Assembly: GCF_004138285.1 (NCBI RefSeq)
Contig: NZ_SCFN01000001.1
Coordinates: forward strand, 558,001-622,000
Length of the DNA: 64,000 nt
Source of the DNA: Gottfriedia acidiceleris
GTDB taxonomy: Bacteria; Bacillota; Bacilli; Bacillales; Bacillaceae_G
Direction: 5' to 3'
Shown here: positions 15,521 to 27,142 of the stretch, in pieces
Position numbering within the stretch: the stretch's first letter is position 1
How the letters are laid out: every line of letters begins with the position of its first letter
The notes under the pieces: generated by a model
What the model was told of the DNA's origin: nothing
The model's database searches: none
Seen by the model: only the letters and a program-made list of their open reading frames with translations
Program-made: the position numbers and the translations under genes

Positions 15521-16483
15521 ATGCCAGAACAACTACTAACGATCAATCAACAACTAGAGGATCCAAACGAAGCAATTGCCTTATTTGGTACAAACGATAA
15601 GCATCTAGAAATAATTGAAAATTTGCTTGATGTTAAGATTGTGTCACGTGGTCAATCTGTACAAGTTTCAGGTACGAATGAAGATGTGAAAACTGTTGAG
15701 CAAATCATTCAAGCTCTTTTAGAGGTTATTCGAAATGGAGTGAGTATTACATCGAGGGATGTTACGTACTCAATTCAGATGGCTAAAGAAGGAAGGCTGT
15801 CATCATTTGCAAGGTTGTATGACGAAGAAATTATTAAGAATTCAAAAGGAAAACCAATTCGAGTTAAAACTTTTGGACAAAGACATTATCTTCGTGCAAT
15901 TCAATCAAATGATTTAGTATTTGGAATTGGTCCTGCTGGTACAGGTAAAACATATCTTGCAGTTGTCATGGCTGTTCAAGCATTAAAAAATAATAAAGTA
16001 AGTAAAATTATTTTAACAAGACCTGCTGTGGAAGCTGGAGAAAGTTTAGGATTTTTACCAGGAGATTTAAAGGAAAAGGTCGACCCATATTTAAGACCAT
16101 TGTATGATGCTCTACACGATGTTTTAGGGCAAGAGCATACAGTGCGTTTAATTGAAAGAGGAACAATTGAAATTGCACCTTTAGCTTATATGAGGGGACG
16201 TACTTTAGAAGATGCCTTTGTCATTTTGGATGAGGCTCAAAATACGACTATGGCTCAAATGAAGATGTTTTTGACCCGTTTAGGATTTGGCTCTAAAATG
16301 GTTATTACAGGTGACCCTTCACAAATTGATTTACCTAAAGGAGTAAAGTCTGGTTTAATATCAGCTCAAAATACACTTAAAGGTGTTGAGGGTATTGGTA
16401 TGACGATCTTGGAACAAACTGACGTAGTTCGTCACCCGCTAGTACAAAAGATTATTCAAGCTTATGATTTAGCAAAAGAATGA
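15521..16483 (+). CDS. phoH: PhoH-family ATPase
   Basis: 320-residue cytoplasmic ATPase. Walker A is GPAGTGKTYLA (about residues 137-147), Walker B ends in FVILDEAQN (about 232-240), and TGDPSQIDLP follows as the third motif. A KH-like RNA-binding N-terminal region precedes the ATPase. PhoH proteins resemble the helicase domain of superfamily 1 and are linked to ribosome and RNA metabolism with YbeY, whose gene is two positions downstream. The name came from phosphate-starvation control in E. coli; no Pho box was seen here. Confidence 0.94.
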   Translation: MPEQLLTINQQLEDPNEAIALFGTNDKHLEIIENLLDVKIVSRGQSVQVSGTNEDVKTVEQIIQALLEVIRNGVSITSRDVTYSIQMAKEGRLSSFARLYDEEIIKNSKGKPIRVKTFGQRHYLRAIQSNDLVFGIGPAGTGKTYLAVVMAVQALKNNKVSKIILTRPAVEAGESLGFLPGDLKEKVDPYLRPLYDALHDVLGQEHTVRLIERGTIEIAPLAYMRGRTLEDAFVILDEAQNTTMAQMKMFLTRLGFGSKMVITGDPSQIDLPKGVKSGLISAQNTLKGVEGIGMTILEQTDVVRHPLVQKIIQAYDLAKE

Positions 16484-16489
16484 TTCGTA

Positions 16490-16513
16490 GTGACCCTACA
16501 TTGATAGGGTCAT
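16490..16513 (+). terminator. Weak hairpin between phoH and pgpH
   Basis: TGACCCTA / TAGGGTCA stem with a CATTGA loop, followed by only three T. It may attenuate rather than end transcription. Confidence 0.5.
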
Positions 16514-16556
16514 TTCGTATTTTTATGATGAGGTGCATTTCTAGAAAGGGGAAACA

Positions 16557-18659
16557 ATGAATAGTTTGCAAGCTTTAATTCAGCGTTTTAAGAATCAAAC
16601 TCTTGTCATATTACTATGTACCATTGCATTCAGCTTATTAAGTTTTCTTCTTTTAGTTAGTCATGTTAGACCGGTAAAATACGACATTCAGCTATTATCA
16701 ATTGCTGATGATAATATTTATTCACCTATCACGATTGAGGATAAAGGAGCTACTGCTAAAAAGCGACTTGAGGCTGCAGCAAGAGTTGAGGATGTATATA
16801 AATATGAGGAAAGTTATACACAAAAACGTATAGATATAGTAAATTCAATTTTTGATATTGTAACAGAAGTGAAAAATGAAAATGCAAAGAGTGATAATCC
16901 TACAGGACAAGCATTAATTGATAAAGAAACTAGTGATGTTAAGAAAAAACTACCTGACGATATTCGTAAAAACTTAGAAGATAGTGTATTTAGCACTTTA
17001 GTTAAATCGTCAGAAGAACAGTTAAATATTACTAAAGCTTCGTTAAATACAGCTATTAACAATGTAATGTCTGAGGAAATTACTACGAACCAAATCGAAG
17101 AATCTCGTGGAAAGCTAAGAAATGAATTATCATATGTAAGCGTTAATCCTTCACTAAAGGATGCGATGATCTCAATTGGTGAATTTGCGATTGTGCCAAA
17201 CTACTTTTTTGATGCTGAGGAGACAAAAGAGAGAAAACGTCTAGAAAGTGAAAGTGTAGATAGTGTCTATATTTTACAAGGACAAGTCTTAGTAAAAGCC
17301 GGAGAAACAATTACAAAGGAAAAATATGATCAATTAAAATTAGTTGGCTTAATAAAAAACAAACAGTCGATCCAACCGTATATTGGATTAATTTTATTAA
17401 TTGGAGTTTTGGCGTACTTCGTATTGAAGCAAACGGCAACTTTAAAAGAAAAAGGGAATATATACATCGTTACATATTATAGCATTGTAATTTTTACAAT
17501 CTTAATTTTGAAAATTGTAAGCTTGTTTCAAAAGGTTGAGTTCTCAGGGCTTGTATATGTAGCCCCAGTTGCGATTGGGACTTTATTGATAAAGTTTTTA
17601 TTAGGTAATCGATATTTAATGGTTTCGTCGATTATTTTCTCTATTTGCGGCAGTTTAATGTTTAATGAAGATGTAAATGGCGCAATTAATTACTCGACTG
17701 GAATCTATATTTTATTTAGTTCAATCGCTGTTTTATTTTTAAATGAGGTTAAAAATAAGCGTTCAATGATTCTCCATGCTGGATTTTTAATTTCACTTGT
17801 TAATATTGCTACTCTGTTTTCTTTGATCTTAATTCGGAATGGTCAATATTCATCTGTAGAAATTGGGATTTATTTATTAATGGGACTTACTTCAGGAGTT
17901 TTATCAAGTGTCATTACGATGGGGATTTTACCTTTTGTAGAAGATTCATTTGGAATGGTGTCCTCGTTTAAACTTGTTGAGTTAGGTAGTCCAAATCATC
18001 CTTTATTAAGAAAAATTTTATTAGAGGCTCCGGGTACATACCATCATAGTATAATGGTTGCAAATTTGGCTGAAGGTGCTTGTGAAGCGATTGGTGCAAA
18101 TGGCTTGTTAGCTAGAGTAGGAGCATATTATCATGATATAGGTAAAACGAATAATCCAGGATTCTTTATAGAAAATCAAATGGGTGGTCATAATCCTCAT
18201 GATCGTATTAAACCGATTCAAAGTAAAGATATCATTTTAAGGCATGTAAGTGATGGTGTAAAAATACTAAAAAAATATAATTTGCCAAAAGATATTATTG
18301 ATATTGCAGCAGAGCATCATGGTACAACTTTATTAAAGTATTTTTATTATAAGGAAAAAGAGACAAATCCTGATGTTAAAGAAAGTGATTTTAGATATCC
18401 TGGTCCAAAAGCTCATTCAAAGGAATCGGCTATTGTAGGAATTGCTGATAGTGTTGAAGCCGCAGTTCGTTCGTTAAAAGACCCTGATATGGAAAAAATC
18501 GAGATATTAGTTTCATCAATTATGAATGATCGTTTGAACGATGGTCAGTTTGCAATGTGTGAATTAAATTTAAAAGAATTACATATTGTTGAGAAATCAT
18601 TGTGTGAGACTTTAAAAGGAACTTTTCATTCAAGAATACAGTATCCAGATGAAAGATAA
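16557..18659 (+). CDS. pgpH: Cyclic-di-AMP phosphodiesterase PgpH (7TM-HD family, YqfF)
   Basis: 700-residue membrane enzyme that hydrolyses c-di-AMP to pApA. In order: an N-terminal membrane anchor (17-39), an extracytoplasmic 7TMR-HDED domain (about 50-270), seven membrane helices (about 275-465) and a cytoplasmic HD domain (about 490-690). The HD metal ligands are visible in TYHHSIMVANLAEGA, GAYYHDIGKTNNP and AAEHHGTT. Start ATG follows GAAAGGGGAAAC. It is conserved between phoH and ybeY in Bacillus. No c-di-AMP riboswitch was recognised here. Confidence 0.95.
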   Translation: MNSLQALIQRFKNQTLVILLCTIAFSLLSFLLLVSHVRPVKYDIQLLSIADDNIYSPITIEDKGATAKKRLEAAARVEDVYKYEESYTQKRIDIVNSIFDIVTEVKNENAKSDNPTGQALIDKETSDVKKKLPDDIRKNLEDSVFSTLVKSSEEQLNITKASLNTAINNVMSEEITTNQIEESRGKLRNELSYVSVNPSLKDAMISIGEFAIVPNYFFDAEETKERKRLESESVDSVYILQGQVLVKAGETITKEKYDQLKLVGLIKNKQSIQPYIGLILLIGVLAYFVLKQTATLKEKGNIYIVTYYSIVIFTILILKIVSLFQKVEFSGLVYVAPVAIGTLLIKFLLGNRYLMVSSIIFSICGSLMFNEDVNGAINYSTGIYILFSSIAVLFLNEVKNKRSMILHAGFLISLVNIATLFSLILIRNGQYSSVEIGIYLLMGLTSGVLSSVITMGILPFVEDSFGMVSSFKLVELGSPNHPLLRKILLEAPGTYHHSIMVANLAEGACEAIGANGLLARVGAYYHDIGKTNNPGFFIENQMGGHNPHDRIKPIQSKDIILRHVSDGVKILKKYNLPKDIIDIAAEHHGTTLLKYFYYKEKETNPDVKESDFRYPGPKAHSKESAIVGIADSVEAAVRSLKDPDMEKIEILVSSIMNDRLNDGQFAMCELNLKELHIVEKSLCETLKGTFHSRIQYPDER

Positions 18660-18668
18660 GGTGAGAAA

Positions 18669-19145
18669 ATGGTTCAATTAGAAATTGATTTTATAGATGA
18701 AACAAATGAAGTGACTAAAGAACAGCAATCTGATATAAAAGGTTTACTAGAGTGTGCACTTGAATATGAGGGTGTAACGGGTGAAGTTGAAATTGCAGTT
18801 TCATTTGTAGATGATGAAAGAATTCATGAAATTAATAAAGAGTATCGTGAGAAAGACCGTGCTACTGATGTTATTTCATTTCCAATGGAAGAATTAGGAG
18901 AAGGCGAAATTGAAATCATTGGAGTTGACTTACCACGTACCTTAGGTGATATTGTCATTTCGATTCCTACTACTAAGAGACAAGCTGAGGAATATGGTCA
19001 TTCGTTCCGCCGTGAATTAGGTTTTTTAGCAGTTCACGGATGTTTACATTTACTTGGTTATGATCATATGAATGAAGCCGATGAGAAAGTGATGTTTACA
19101 AAACAAAAAGAAATATTAGAAAAATATGGCCTTGAAAGACTCTAA
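18669..19145 (+). CDS. ybeY: Endoribonuclease YbeY
   Basis: 158-residue zinc-dependent RNase involved in 16S rRNA 3'-end maturation and ribosome quality control. The H-x-x-x-H-x-x-x-x-x-H zinc site is HGCLHLLGYDH (about 125-135). REKDRATDVISFPM in the middle is the family signature. Start ATG is 9 bases after pgpH with GGTGAG before it. It overlaps dgkA by 20 bases. Confidence 0.95.
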   Translation: MVQLEIDFIDETNEVTKEQQSDIKGLLECALEYEGVTGEVEIAVSFVDDERIHEINKEYREKDRATDVISFPMEELGEGEIEIIGVDLPRTLGDIVISIPTTKRQAEEYGHSFRRELGFLAVHGCLHLLGYDHMNEADEKVMFTKQKEILEKYGLERL

Positions 19146-19506
19146 AAAAAGAGCGCCATTATTTAAATCTTTTGGTTTTGCATTTAGTGGTATTTTTAAA
19201 GTCATAAAGGATGAAAGAAATATAAAAATCCACTTATTTGCAGCACTCATTTCAATCGGCCTTGCGTTTTATTTACATATTAGTCGAATAGATTGGTTAA
19301 TCCTTTTGCTTATTATTACAATTGTTATTTCGCTAGAGCTTGTAAATTCTTCAATTGAAGCAGTTGTAGATTTAGCTTCACCTAATAAACATCCTTTAGC
19401 AAAAAAAGCGAAGGATGTTGCAGCTGGTGCGGTGTTAGTCGCTGCAATCGTTTCAATCATTATAGGTGCTTTGCTATTTTTTCCGTATTTTACTATACTA
19501 CGTTAA
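19126..19506 (+). CDS. dgkA: Undecaprenol kinase / diacylglycerol kinase-family protein DgkA
   Basis: 126-residue membrane enzyme with three helices. ERNIKIHLFAALISIGLAFY, ISLELVNSSIEAVVD (catalytic Glu) and AKDVAAGAVLVAAI are the conserved parts of the DAGK_prokar family. In Gram-positives this enzyme phosphorylates undecaprenol, recycling the cell-wall carrier lipid. It begins inside ybeY (ATG 19126), so translation is probably coupled; TTG at 19132 is a possible alternative. It follows ybeY as in B. subtilis. Confidence 0.93.
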   Translation: MALKDSKKRAPLFKSFGFAFSGIFKVIKDERNIKIHLFAALISIGLAFYLHISRIDWLILLLIITIVISLELVNSSIEAVVDLASPNKHPLAKKAKDVAAGAVLVAAIVSIIIGALLFFPYFTILR

Positions 19507-19552
19507 TAAGACCCCACTTGCGTGTTCGGGCTTATAATAGGAGGCTACATAA

Positions 19553-20852
<1,300 letters not shown>

Positions 20853-21085
20853 GAGACAAAATTCAAGGGATTGTGGCTTAAAATCAGGGGTCTAGTTATA
20901 TCACCATTTGTTCAAAAAAGCCCATCATATTTCTTTTGATTTTGCAAGCTTTTTATTTGTTATTTTAATAAATTTTATACACATGAAATTCGGGAGAGAA
21001 GGTCACATTATAAGTAAGCAGGGAAAGTAATTGGCTATAGGTAATGAGCAATGAGTCGTAGCTATTCTTGAAAGGTGGTTTCTCA

Positions 21086-21229
21086 ATGTTGAATTTTACC
21101 TGGGATGTCTTTTCTAAAACTGGAAATGTTGAGACATATTTATTGTTTAAGCAGCTTGAACAGGAACATGTGGATCAGAAAAGTTACATTGATGAAGAAA
21201 TAGCTGATATTGATTCCCTACATACTTAA
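21086..21229 (+). CDS. yqzL: Small protein YqzL
   Basis: 47-residue protein beginning MLNFTWDVFSKTGNVETYLL and continuing FKQLEQEH, which matches the YqzL family found between era and recO in Bacillus. AAAGGTGG lies 9 bases before the ATG. It is acidic and mostly helical, with no membrane segment and no known function. The 230 bases between era and this gene show no clear terminator or riboswitch. Confidence 0.85.
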   Translation: MLNFTWDVFSKTGNVETYLLFKQLEQEHVDQKSYIDEEIADIDSLHT

Positions 21230-21256
21230 CCTTCATCCAATTGGATGGTGAGTTAA

Positions 21257-22042
21257 ATGTTACAGCGTGTAGAAGGAATTGTATTAAGGGCAAACGCATA
21301 TGGAGAATCAAATGTTATTATTACTCTCTTAACAAGAGAATTAGGTAAGATAGGAGTTGTGGCAAGAGGAGCAAAGAAGACGAATAGTCGACTTGCTTCT
21401 GTTACACAACTCTTTACATATGGGTCGTTTTTAATTCAAAAAGGATCTGGTTTAGGTACATTAAGTCAAGGAGAACTGATTGATTCATTTCGTGAATTAA
21501 GAAGCGATTTAGTTGCAACTGCGTATGCTTCGATTGTTGTAGAACTTACAGATAAAGCGGTAGAAGAGAAAAAAAATAATCCGTATTTATTTGAATTGGT
21601 CCTTCAATTACTACAGCACATGAATGAAGGTGCAGACGCTGAAGTTTTGACTTATTTATTTATGACGAAAATGATACCTGTATTAGGATATCACCCATTT
21701 TTTGATCAATGTGTGAATTGTAGATGTAGTGCAAATGAAAATATATTTGTAGCCTTTTCAGTTAAAGAAGGTGGGTTCTTATGTCAGCGTTGTAAACATA
21801 CTGATCCATATGCTTTTTCAGTTACTGAAAAGTCGGTTAAGTTAATGAGATTATTTTATCATTTTGATGTAAATCGACTTGGCAAAATTGAAGTTAGTGA
21901 AGCAACAAAGAAAAACTTACAACAAATTTTATTTTCTTATTATGATGAATATAGTGGAATCTATTTAAAGTCACGCAAGTTTTTAGAACAATTAAAAAAT
22001 ATGGATAATTTTCTGAAAACTAATAAAAATTCAGAAACCTAA
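21257..22042 (+). CDS. recO: DNA repair protein RecO
   Basis: 261-residue recombination mediator that helps load RecA on SSB-coated single-stranded DNA with RecF and RecR. The N-terminal OB fold (1-80) has the usual start [17 protein letters not shown]. Four cysteines for the zinc site are in CVNCRCS (about 153-159) and CQRC (about 176-179). It directly follows yqzL. In many Bacillus genomes glyQS comes next; here ccpN does. Confidence 0.95.
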   Translation: MLQRVEGIVLRANAYGESNVIITLLTRELGKIGVVARGAKKTNSRLASVTQLFTYGSFLIQKGSGLGTLSQGELIDSFRELRSDLVATAYASIVVELTDKAVEEKKNNPYLFELVLQLLQHMNEGADAEVLTYLFMTKMIPVLGYHPFFDQCVNCRCSANENIFVAFSVKEGGFLCQRCKHTDPYAFSVTEKSVKLMRLFYHFDVNRLGKIEVSEATKKNLQQILFSYYDEYSGIYLKSRKFLEQLKNMDNFLKTNKNSET

Positions 22043-22043
22043 G

Positions 22044-22080
22044 GAAGGAAATAGGCTACCTATTTCCTTCTTTCTTTTTT
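22044..22080 (+). terminator. Strong rho-independent terminator after recO
   Basis: 12-bp perfect stem GAAGGAAATAGG / CCTATTTCCTTC with a CTA loop, then TTTCTTTTTT. Confidence 0.92.
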
Positions 22081-22139
22081 AAATTGTAAAAATAGTATAT
22101 AATATTTATTAGAGAGTATAACATATTGGATAGTTAGGG

Positions 22140-22778
22140 GTGAGGGAAATAGAACTGACAAAGAGACAAACTCAAATACTTGAAATTGTAAAAAATAATG
22201 GACCAATTACAGGTGAACATATAGCTGATAAGCTAGCACTTACAAGAGCTACGCTTCGCCCGGATTTAGCTATTCTTACAATGACTGGTTTTTTAGAGGC
22301 AAGACCACGAGTAGGATATTATTACACAGGAAGAACAAGCGGTGCACAGGTTATAGACAGAATTAAAAAATTGACTGTAAAGGAATTTCAGGCGATTCCT
22401 GTTGTAGTAGATCGAAGTTCATCAGTGTATGATGCGATAGTTACAATGTTTCTTGAGGATGTAGGAACGTTATTTGTTGTTGATCAAAATTCGGTTTTAA
22501 CAGGAGTACTTTCGAGAAAAGACTTACTCCGTGCAAGTATAGGAAATAAAGATTTGCATACATTACCCGTAGATATTATTATGACGAGGATGCCAAACAT
22601 TACAATTTGCTATAAAGATGATACAATTTATAATGTAGCTAAGAGTTTAATTGAAAAACAAATTGATGCTGTCCCTGTTGTTCGTGAAAGTGAGCATGGA
22701 CTTGAGGTAATTGGTCGATTTACAAAAACAAATTTTACTCGTGCGATTGTAGACTTAATGAACAATGATATGTTTTAG
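22140..22778 (+). CDS. ccpN: Transcriptional repressor CcpN (HTH plus CBS domains)
   Basis: 212-residue regulator with an N-terminal winged helix (about 1-62, [20 protein letters not shown]) and two CBS domains (about 75-205) that sense nucleotides. In B. subtilis CcpN represses the gluconeogenic genes gapB and pckA when glucose is present. The neighbour is the same (PDRP, yqfL). Start GTG 22140 is chosen by alignment to the usual N terminus (x-x-x-IEL-x-KRQ), but its ribosome site is poor because AGGGG overlaps the codon. Confidence 0.92.
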   Translation: MREIELTKRQTQILEIVKNNGPITGEHIADKLALTRATLRPDLAILTMTGFLEARPRVGYYYTGRTSGAQVIDRIKKLTVKEFQAIPVVVDRSSSVYDAIVTMFLEDVGTLFVVDQNSVLTGVLSRKDLLRASIGNKDLHTLPVDIIMTRMPNITICYKDDTIYNVAKSLIEKQIDAVPVVRESEHGLEVIGRFTKTNFTRAIVDLMNNDMF

Positions 22779-22798
22779 TAAAGTTAAGAGGTGAACAT

Positions 22799-23611
22799 AT
22801 GGGCAATTCAATCGTTTATGTTGTATCAGATTCTGTTGGTGAAACAGCAGAGCATGTCGTAAAGGCGGCTATTAGTCAATTTCATCAAAAATTCGAGATT
22901 AGACGTGTACCATACGTTGAAGATAATGCAACATTAATTGAAATAGTTCAAGTAGCAAAAGAAAATAATGGTATTATTGTATTTACATTAGTAAAACCTG
23001 ATATGAGAAAGAAATTATTAGAGGAAGCGCAAAATGCTGGTGTAATCGTATATGACTTAATCGGTCCATTAATCGATAAAATTTCAACGATTCATAAACT
23101 TGAACCTAGAAATGAACCTGGTGTTGTTCGCAAACTAGATGAAGATTATTTCCAACGTATAGAGGCAATTGAATTTGCGGTTAAATATGATGATGGAAGA
23201 GACCCAAGAGGTATTGAAAAAGCTGATATAGTCTTAATCGGTGTGTCTAGAACATCAAAGACTCCTTTATCACAATATCTTGCTCATAAAGGATTTAAAG
23301 TTGCCAACGTGCCTTTAGTTCCAGAAGTAGATCCACCAGAACAACTACTTAAAGTTCCAAAAGAAAAGTGTATTGGGCTAATGATTTCTCCAGAAAAATT
23401 AAACCATATTCGAAAAGAAAGATTAATTTCATTAGGACTTCACGACGGAGCTAGTTATGCTAATATTTCAAGAATTGAAGAAGAGCTAAAACATTTCAAT
23501 AATGTTGTTAAACAAATTGGCTGTAAAGTTGTAGATGTTTCAAGTAAGGCAGTAGAAGAATCCGCAAATGTAATATTAAATTATTATTACCAAAATAAGC
23601 AGATTAGATAA
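22799..23611 (+). CDS. yqfL: Pyruvate, phosphate dikinase / PEP synthase regulatory protein (PDRP, YqfL)
   Basis: 270-residue bifunctional kinase/pyrophosphorylase of the DUF299 family, which switches PPDK or PEP synthase on and off by threonine phosphorylation using ADP and by phosphorolysis. The P-loop [15 protein letters not shown] is at about 147-161; the N-terminal [12 protein letters not shown] (8-19) is typical. GTGAAC-type spacing with AGAGGTG precedes the ATG. In B. subtilis it lies with ccpN and influences CcpN activity. The target dikinase is not in the window. Confidence 0.93.
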   Translation: MGNSIVYVVSDSVGETAEHVVKAAISQFHQKFEIRRVPYVEDNATLIEIVQVAKENNGIIVFTLVKPDMRKKLLEEAQNAGVIVYDLIGPLIDKISTIHKLEPRNEPGVVRKLDEDYFQRIEAIEFAVKYDDGRDPRGIEKADIVLIGVSRTSKTPLSQYLAHKGFKVANVPLVPEVDPPEQLLKVPKEKCIGLMISPEKLNHIRKERLISLGLHDGASYANISRIEEELKHFNNVVKQIGCKVVDVSSKAVEESANVILNYYYQNKQIR

Positions 23612-23652
23612 TTTTTTTGAAATTAAAAATGATGATCGAACTTTTTAGACTG

Positions 23653-23678
23653 ACACATTAGAGTAATCTAATGTGTTT
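23653..23678 (+). terminator. Rho-independent terminator after PDRP gene
   Basis: Perfect 10-bp stem ACACATTAGA / TCTAATGTGT with a GTAA loop, followed by TT and a further T-rich tract (CAACTTTTT). Confidence 0.75.
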
Positions 23679-24143
23679 TCAACTTTTTAAATAGGAATTT
23701 CAATAAATTAGCAAAGTTGAAATTCTTTAGTACTTATTGCTAGATTTCCTAATTAAAATAGATTATAATAAAAAATTGTATGAAATGAACTAATAATAGG
23801 TTTAACTTTTTATACTTACGAATAAACTATGAATATGTGCTTCCTAGTTTATTGAAGATGGAAATAAAACTACATAAATCGATACATGTTTTGAAGGAAT
23901 TACAAAAGACGTGTAGAAATTAATCATAAGCGATAAATAAATGGGTTTAATGAAAGCCAGAACTAGCAGTTGGATGCAATGCTTATGAACTACTGTTTAG
24001 CACTTCTTTTTTAGATAATTATTAATTCATATATGACTTATAAAGTGAATTAACTTAAGTTTAAATATATGGAAATATTTTTGTCGAATCATGAAGGAAT
24101 ACAGTGAGTTTTATCGAATAAAATAGTATATGGAGCTGTCAGT
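23679..24143. other. AT-rich gap before dnaG with one possible attenuator
   Basis: No gene is visible where B. subtilis carries yqxD. The only structure is an imperfect hairpin at 23963-24000 (CTAGCAGT with ACTGTTTAG, one bulge), followed by CACTTCTTTTTT. It could be a terminator or leader attenuator in front of the dnaG-rpoD operon. Confidence 0.4.
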
Positions 24144-25952
24144 ATGGGAAACAGAATTCCCGATGAACTTGTCGAGCAGGTTCGTCAGTCAGTTGACATA
24201 GTTGATGTAGTAAGTGAGTATGTTCCTCTGAAAAAACAAGGAAGAAATTATTTTGGACTTTGTCCTTTTCATGGAGAAAGCACACCATCTTTTTCTGTGT
24301 CTCCTGAAAAACAAATTTTTCATTGTTTTGGATGCGGTGCTGGAGGAAATGCGATTTCTTTCATTATGCAGCTTGAAGGACTTAACTTTCAAGAATCTGT
24401 CCATCAGCTTGCAAAAAAGACAAATATCACTTTACCTTCAGATACAGTTGACACAGTCAAGAATCCACAAGCTACTGAGCAAGGCATTATGCTTGAAGCT
24501 CATGAGTTTGTCAAAAAGTACTATCATCATCTATTAGTTAACACAACAGAAGGTAAGCAGGCATTAGAATACCTACTTAACAGAGGAATTTCTAAAGAGG
24601 AAATAAAGCATTTTGAGCTTGGCGTTGCTTTAGATTCTTGGGATGCTGTTACTAAGGTGTTAGAAAAACGTGGCTATCCAATGCCAATCATGGAGAAAGC
24701 TGGTCTAGTTGTTCGAAGTGAACGGGATGGTAATTACTATGATCGATTTAGAAATCGATTAATTTTTCCAATTCATAACCATCAAGGAAAAATTGTTGCA
24801 TTCAGTGGAAGAATAATGGGTGAAGGGTCACCAAAATATTTAAATAGTCCTGAATCTTCAATTTTCCATAAAGGAAAATTATTATATCAATTTTACCAAG
24901 CAAAGAATGTCATACGAAAGCAAAATCGGGCAATCTTGATGGAAGGTTTCGTAGATGTCATTTCTGCGTTTAGAGCTGGTGTCCATGATGCAGTTGCAAC
25001 CATGGGAACTTCATTGACAGAGGATCAAGCGAAAGTCTTGAAAACAACTGTTGATCAAATTATTATATGCTATGATTCAGATCAGGCTGGTATTAACGCA
25101 ACTGAAAAAGCAGCTAAAATTCTTCAAAAAGAAGGATTTACAATTAAAGTTGCACAAATGCCTGATGGCTTAGATCCCGATGAATATATAAGAAAATTTG
25201 GTCCAGAAAAATTTAATACCTCTATTATTGAAGCTAGTGTATCATTAATGAGTTTTAAAATGCAATATCATCGAAAAGGAAAAAATCTTTTAGATGAAAC
25301 TGTTAAATTTCAGTATATAAAAGAAATGCTACAAGAAATTGCTAAGCTAAGTCAACTGATCGAACAAGATTATTACTTAAATCAACTCTCAAAAGAGTTT
25401 ACTATCTCGATTGAAGTACTTAAGAAGGAATTTGGACAATATAGTAATCAGGCAAATCGTATATCTAATGTAACAGAAGTAAAAACTGATATCAAACGCG
25501 ATATTACTACTAAGACACTTCTTCCTGCACATGTTAGAGCTGAACAACTACTTTTAGCTCATATGTTAAATAGCAGTGACGTGGCTGAAAAAGTAAGACA
25601 GCAATATCAGGGTCTATTCTACAATAATGATTATTCCGAGATTATAATCCATCTTTATGCTTATTATGAAGAGGGCAATGAGTCTAACATTAGTAAATTT
25701 ATGAATTACCTTCCTTCAAAAAGGTTACTTGAAGTAGTTTCAAAAATTGTCAATTTACAGATAGCACCTGAACTAACAGAGCGAGAGTTAAAGGATTATT
25801 TAGATGCATTAAACAACTATGATAAACAACAACGTATACGTGAAAAAGAAATAGATCTGAAAAAAGCTGAACGTGAAGGAGATTTTGTAAAAGCTGCAAC
25901 GATTCTCCAACAAATCACACAGCTAAGATCTAGTATGAAATATGTTAAATGA
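24144..25952 (+). CDS. dnaG: DNA primase
   Basis: 602-residue primase that makes RNA primers at the replication fork. The N-terminal zinc finger is CPFHGE ... [10 protein letters not shown] (about 41-68). The RNA polymerase core (about 110-370) has the TOPRIM motif [11 protein letters not shown] (about 266-276) and CYDSDQAG. The C-terminal helical domain (about 450-602) binds the DnaB-type helicase. Length is normal. It lies 29 bases ahead of rpoD, the conserved macromolecular-synthesis operon. Confidence 0.97.
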   Translation: MGNRIPDELVEQVRQSVDIVDVVSEYVPLKKQGRNYFGLCPFHGESTPSFSVSPEKQIFHCFGCGAGGNAISFIMQLEGLNFQESVHQLAKKTNITLPSDTVDTVKNPQATEQGIMLEAHEFVKKYYHHLLVNTTEGKQALEYLLNRGISKEEIKHFELGVALDSWDAVTKVLEKRGYPMPIMEKAGLVVRSERDGNYYDRFRNRLIFPIHNHQGKIVAFSGRIMGEGSPKYLNSPESSIFHKGKLLYQFYQAKNVIRKQNRAILMEGFVDVISAFRAGVHDAVATMGTSLTEDQAKVLKTTVDQIIICYDSDQAGINATEKAAKILQKEGFTIKVAQMPDGLDPDEYIRKFGPEKFNTSIIEASVSLMSFKMQYHRKGKNLLDETVKFQYIKEMLQEIAKLSQLIEQDYYLNQLSKEFTISIEVLKKEFGQYSNQANRISNVTEVKTDIKRDITTKTLLPAHVRAEQLLLAHMLNSSDVAEKVRQQYQGLFYNNDYSEIIIHLYAYYEEGNESNISKFMNYLPSKRLLEVVSKIVNLQIAPELTERELKDYLDALNNYDKQQRIREKEIDLKKAEREGDFVKAATILQQITQLRSSMKYVK

Positions 25953-25981
25953 TTCGCGAACTTTTCGAAGGAGGGGAACAG

Positions 25982-27100
25982 ATGGCTGATAAATCGGCTC
26001 GTTCTAAAGATACGGAAACAGAAGTAACACTTGATCAAGTAAAAGCATTATTAATTGAAAATGGTAAAAAACGTGGTGTAATTACATATGAAGAAATTGC
26101 AGATCGTTTAAACGGATTTGAAATTGATTCAGATCAACTTGAAGAATTTTATGAGCAACTAGGTGAACAAGGTATTGATATTGTTGGTGATGCTGATGAT
26201 GAACCTAGAGGAACTCAATTAGAGAAGGAAGAAGAATTTGACTTAAATGATTTAAGTGTTCCTCCTGGAGTAAAAATTAATGACCCAGTACGTATGTACC
26301 TTAAAGAAATTGGCCGAGTTGATTTACTTTCTGGACAAGATGAAATCAATTTAGCGAAACGTATTGAAGAAGGCGATGAGGAAGCTAAACGACGCCTAGC
26401 GGAAGCGAACTTACGATTAGTAGTAAGTATTGCAAAACGTTATGTAGGACGCGGTATGCTTTTCCTAGACCTTATTCAAGAAGGTAATATGGGATTAATC
26501 AAAGCCGTTGAAAAGTTTGATTATCGTAAAGGTTATAAATTTAGTACATATGCTACTTGGTGGATTCGTCAAGCGATTACTCGTGCAATTGCTGACCAAG
26601 CAAGAACGATCCGTATTCCAGTTCATATGGTGGAAACAATTAACAAATTAATTCGTGTTCAACGTCAATTGCTTCAAGATCTAGGTCGCGAGCCATCTCC
26701 TGAAGAAATTGGTGAAGAAATGGATTTACCACCAGAAAAGGTTAGAGAAATCCTTAAAATTGCTCAAGAGCCAGTTTCATTAGAAACACCAATTGGTGAA
26801 GAAGATGATTCACACTTAGGTGATTTCATTGAAGATTCTGAAGCAACCTCTCCAGCTGAGCATGCAGCTTATGAAATGCTAAAAGAGCAATTAGAAGATG
26901 TTCTTGATACATTAACAGATCGTGAAGAAAATGTTTTACGTTTACGATTTGGATTAGATGATGGACGTACTCGTACTTTAGAAGAAGTTGGTAAAGTATT
27001 TGGAGTTACACGTGAGCGTATTCGTCAAATTGAAGCAAAAGCTCTACGTAAATTACGTCATCCAAGCCGCAGCAAACGTCTAAAAGATTTCTTAGAATAG
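25982..27100 (+). CDS. sigA: RNA polymerase sigma factor SigA (RpoD)
   Basis: Primary sigma factor of 372 residues. ATG 25982 follows AAGGAGGGG; an in-frame upstream ATG at 25949 overlaps dnaG and gives a non-conserved extension. Region 1.1 is at the N terminus; region 1.2 starts [15 protein letters not shown]; region 2 includes [20 protein letters not shown] and [13 protein letters not shown]; region 4 ends with [18 protein letters not shown]. It recognises TTGACA/TATAAT promoters such as those at 45132, 52171 and 62796. Confidence 0.98.
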   Translation: MADKSARSKDTETEVTLDQVKALLIENGKKRGVITYEEIADRLNGFEIDSDQLEEFYEQLGEQGIDIVGDADDEPRGTQLEKEEEFDLNDLSVPPGVKINDPVRMYLKEIGRVDLLSGQDEINLAKRIEEGDEEAKRRLAEANLRLVVSIAKRYVGRGMLFLDLIQEGNMGLIKAVEKFDYRKGYKFSTYATWWIRQAITRAIADQARTIRIPVHMVETINKLIRVQRQLLQDLGREPSPEEIGEEMDLPPEKVREILKIAQEPVSLETPIGEEDDSHLGDFIEDSEATSPAEHAAYEMLKEQLEDVLDTLTDREENVLRLRFGLDDGRTRTLEEVGKVFGVTRERIRQIEAKALRKLRHPSRSKRLKDFLE

Positions 27101-27107
27101 GATGTTT

Positions 27108-27142
27108 AAAAAGAGTTTATCCTTTATTGGGTAAACTTTTTT
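27108..27142 (+). terminator. Terminator of the dnaG-sigA operon
   Basis: AAGAGTTTATCC / GGGTAAACTTTT stem around TTTATT, followed by a T run. Confidence 0.75.

Noticed and set aside
20853-21085. Possible T-box or riboswitch between era and yqzL
   Set aside because: Searched for GGGTGGNACCGCG-type T-box and for S-box motifs; none found.
24253-24537. 94-codon frame inside dnaG
   Set aside because: Out of frame with primase motifs, which are unbroken.
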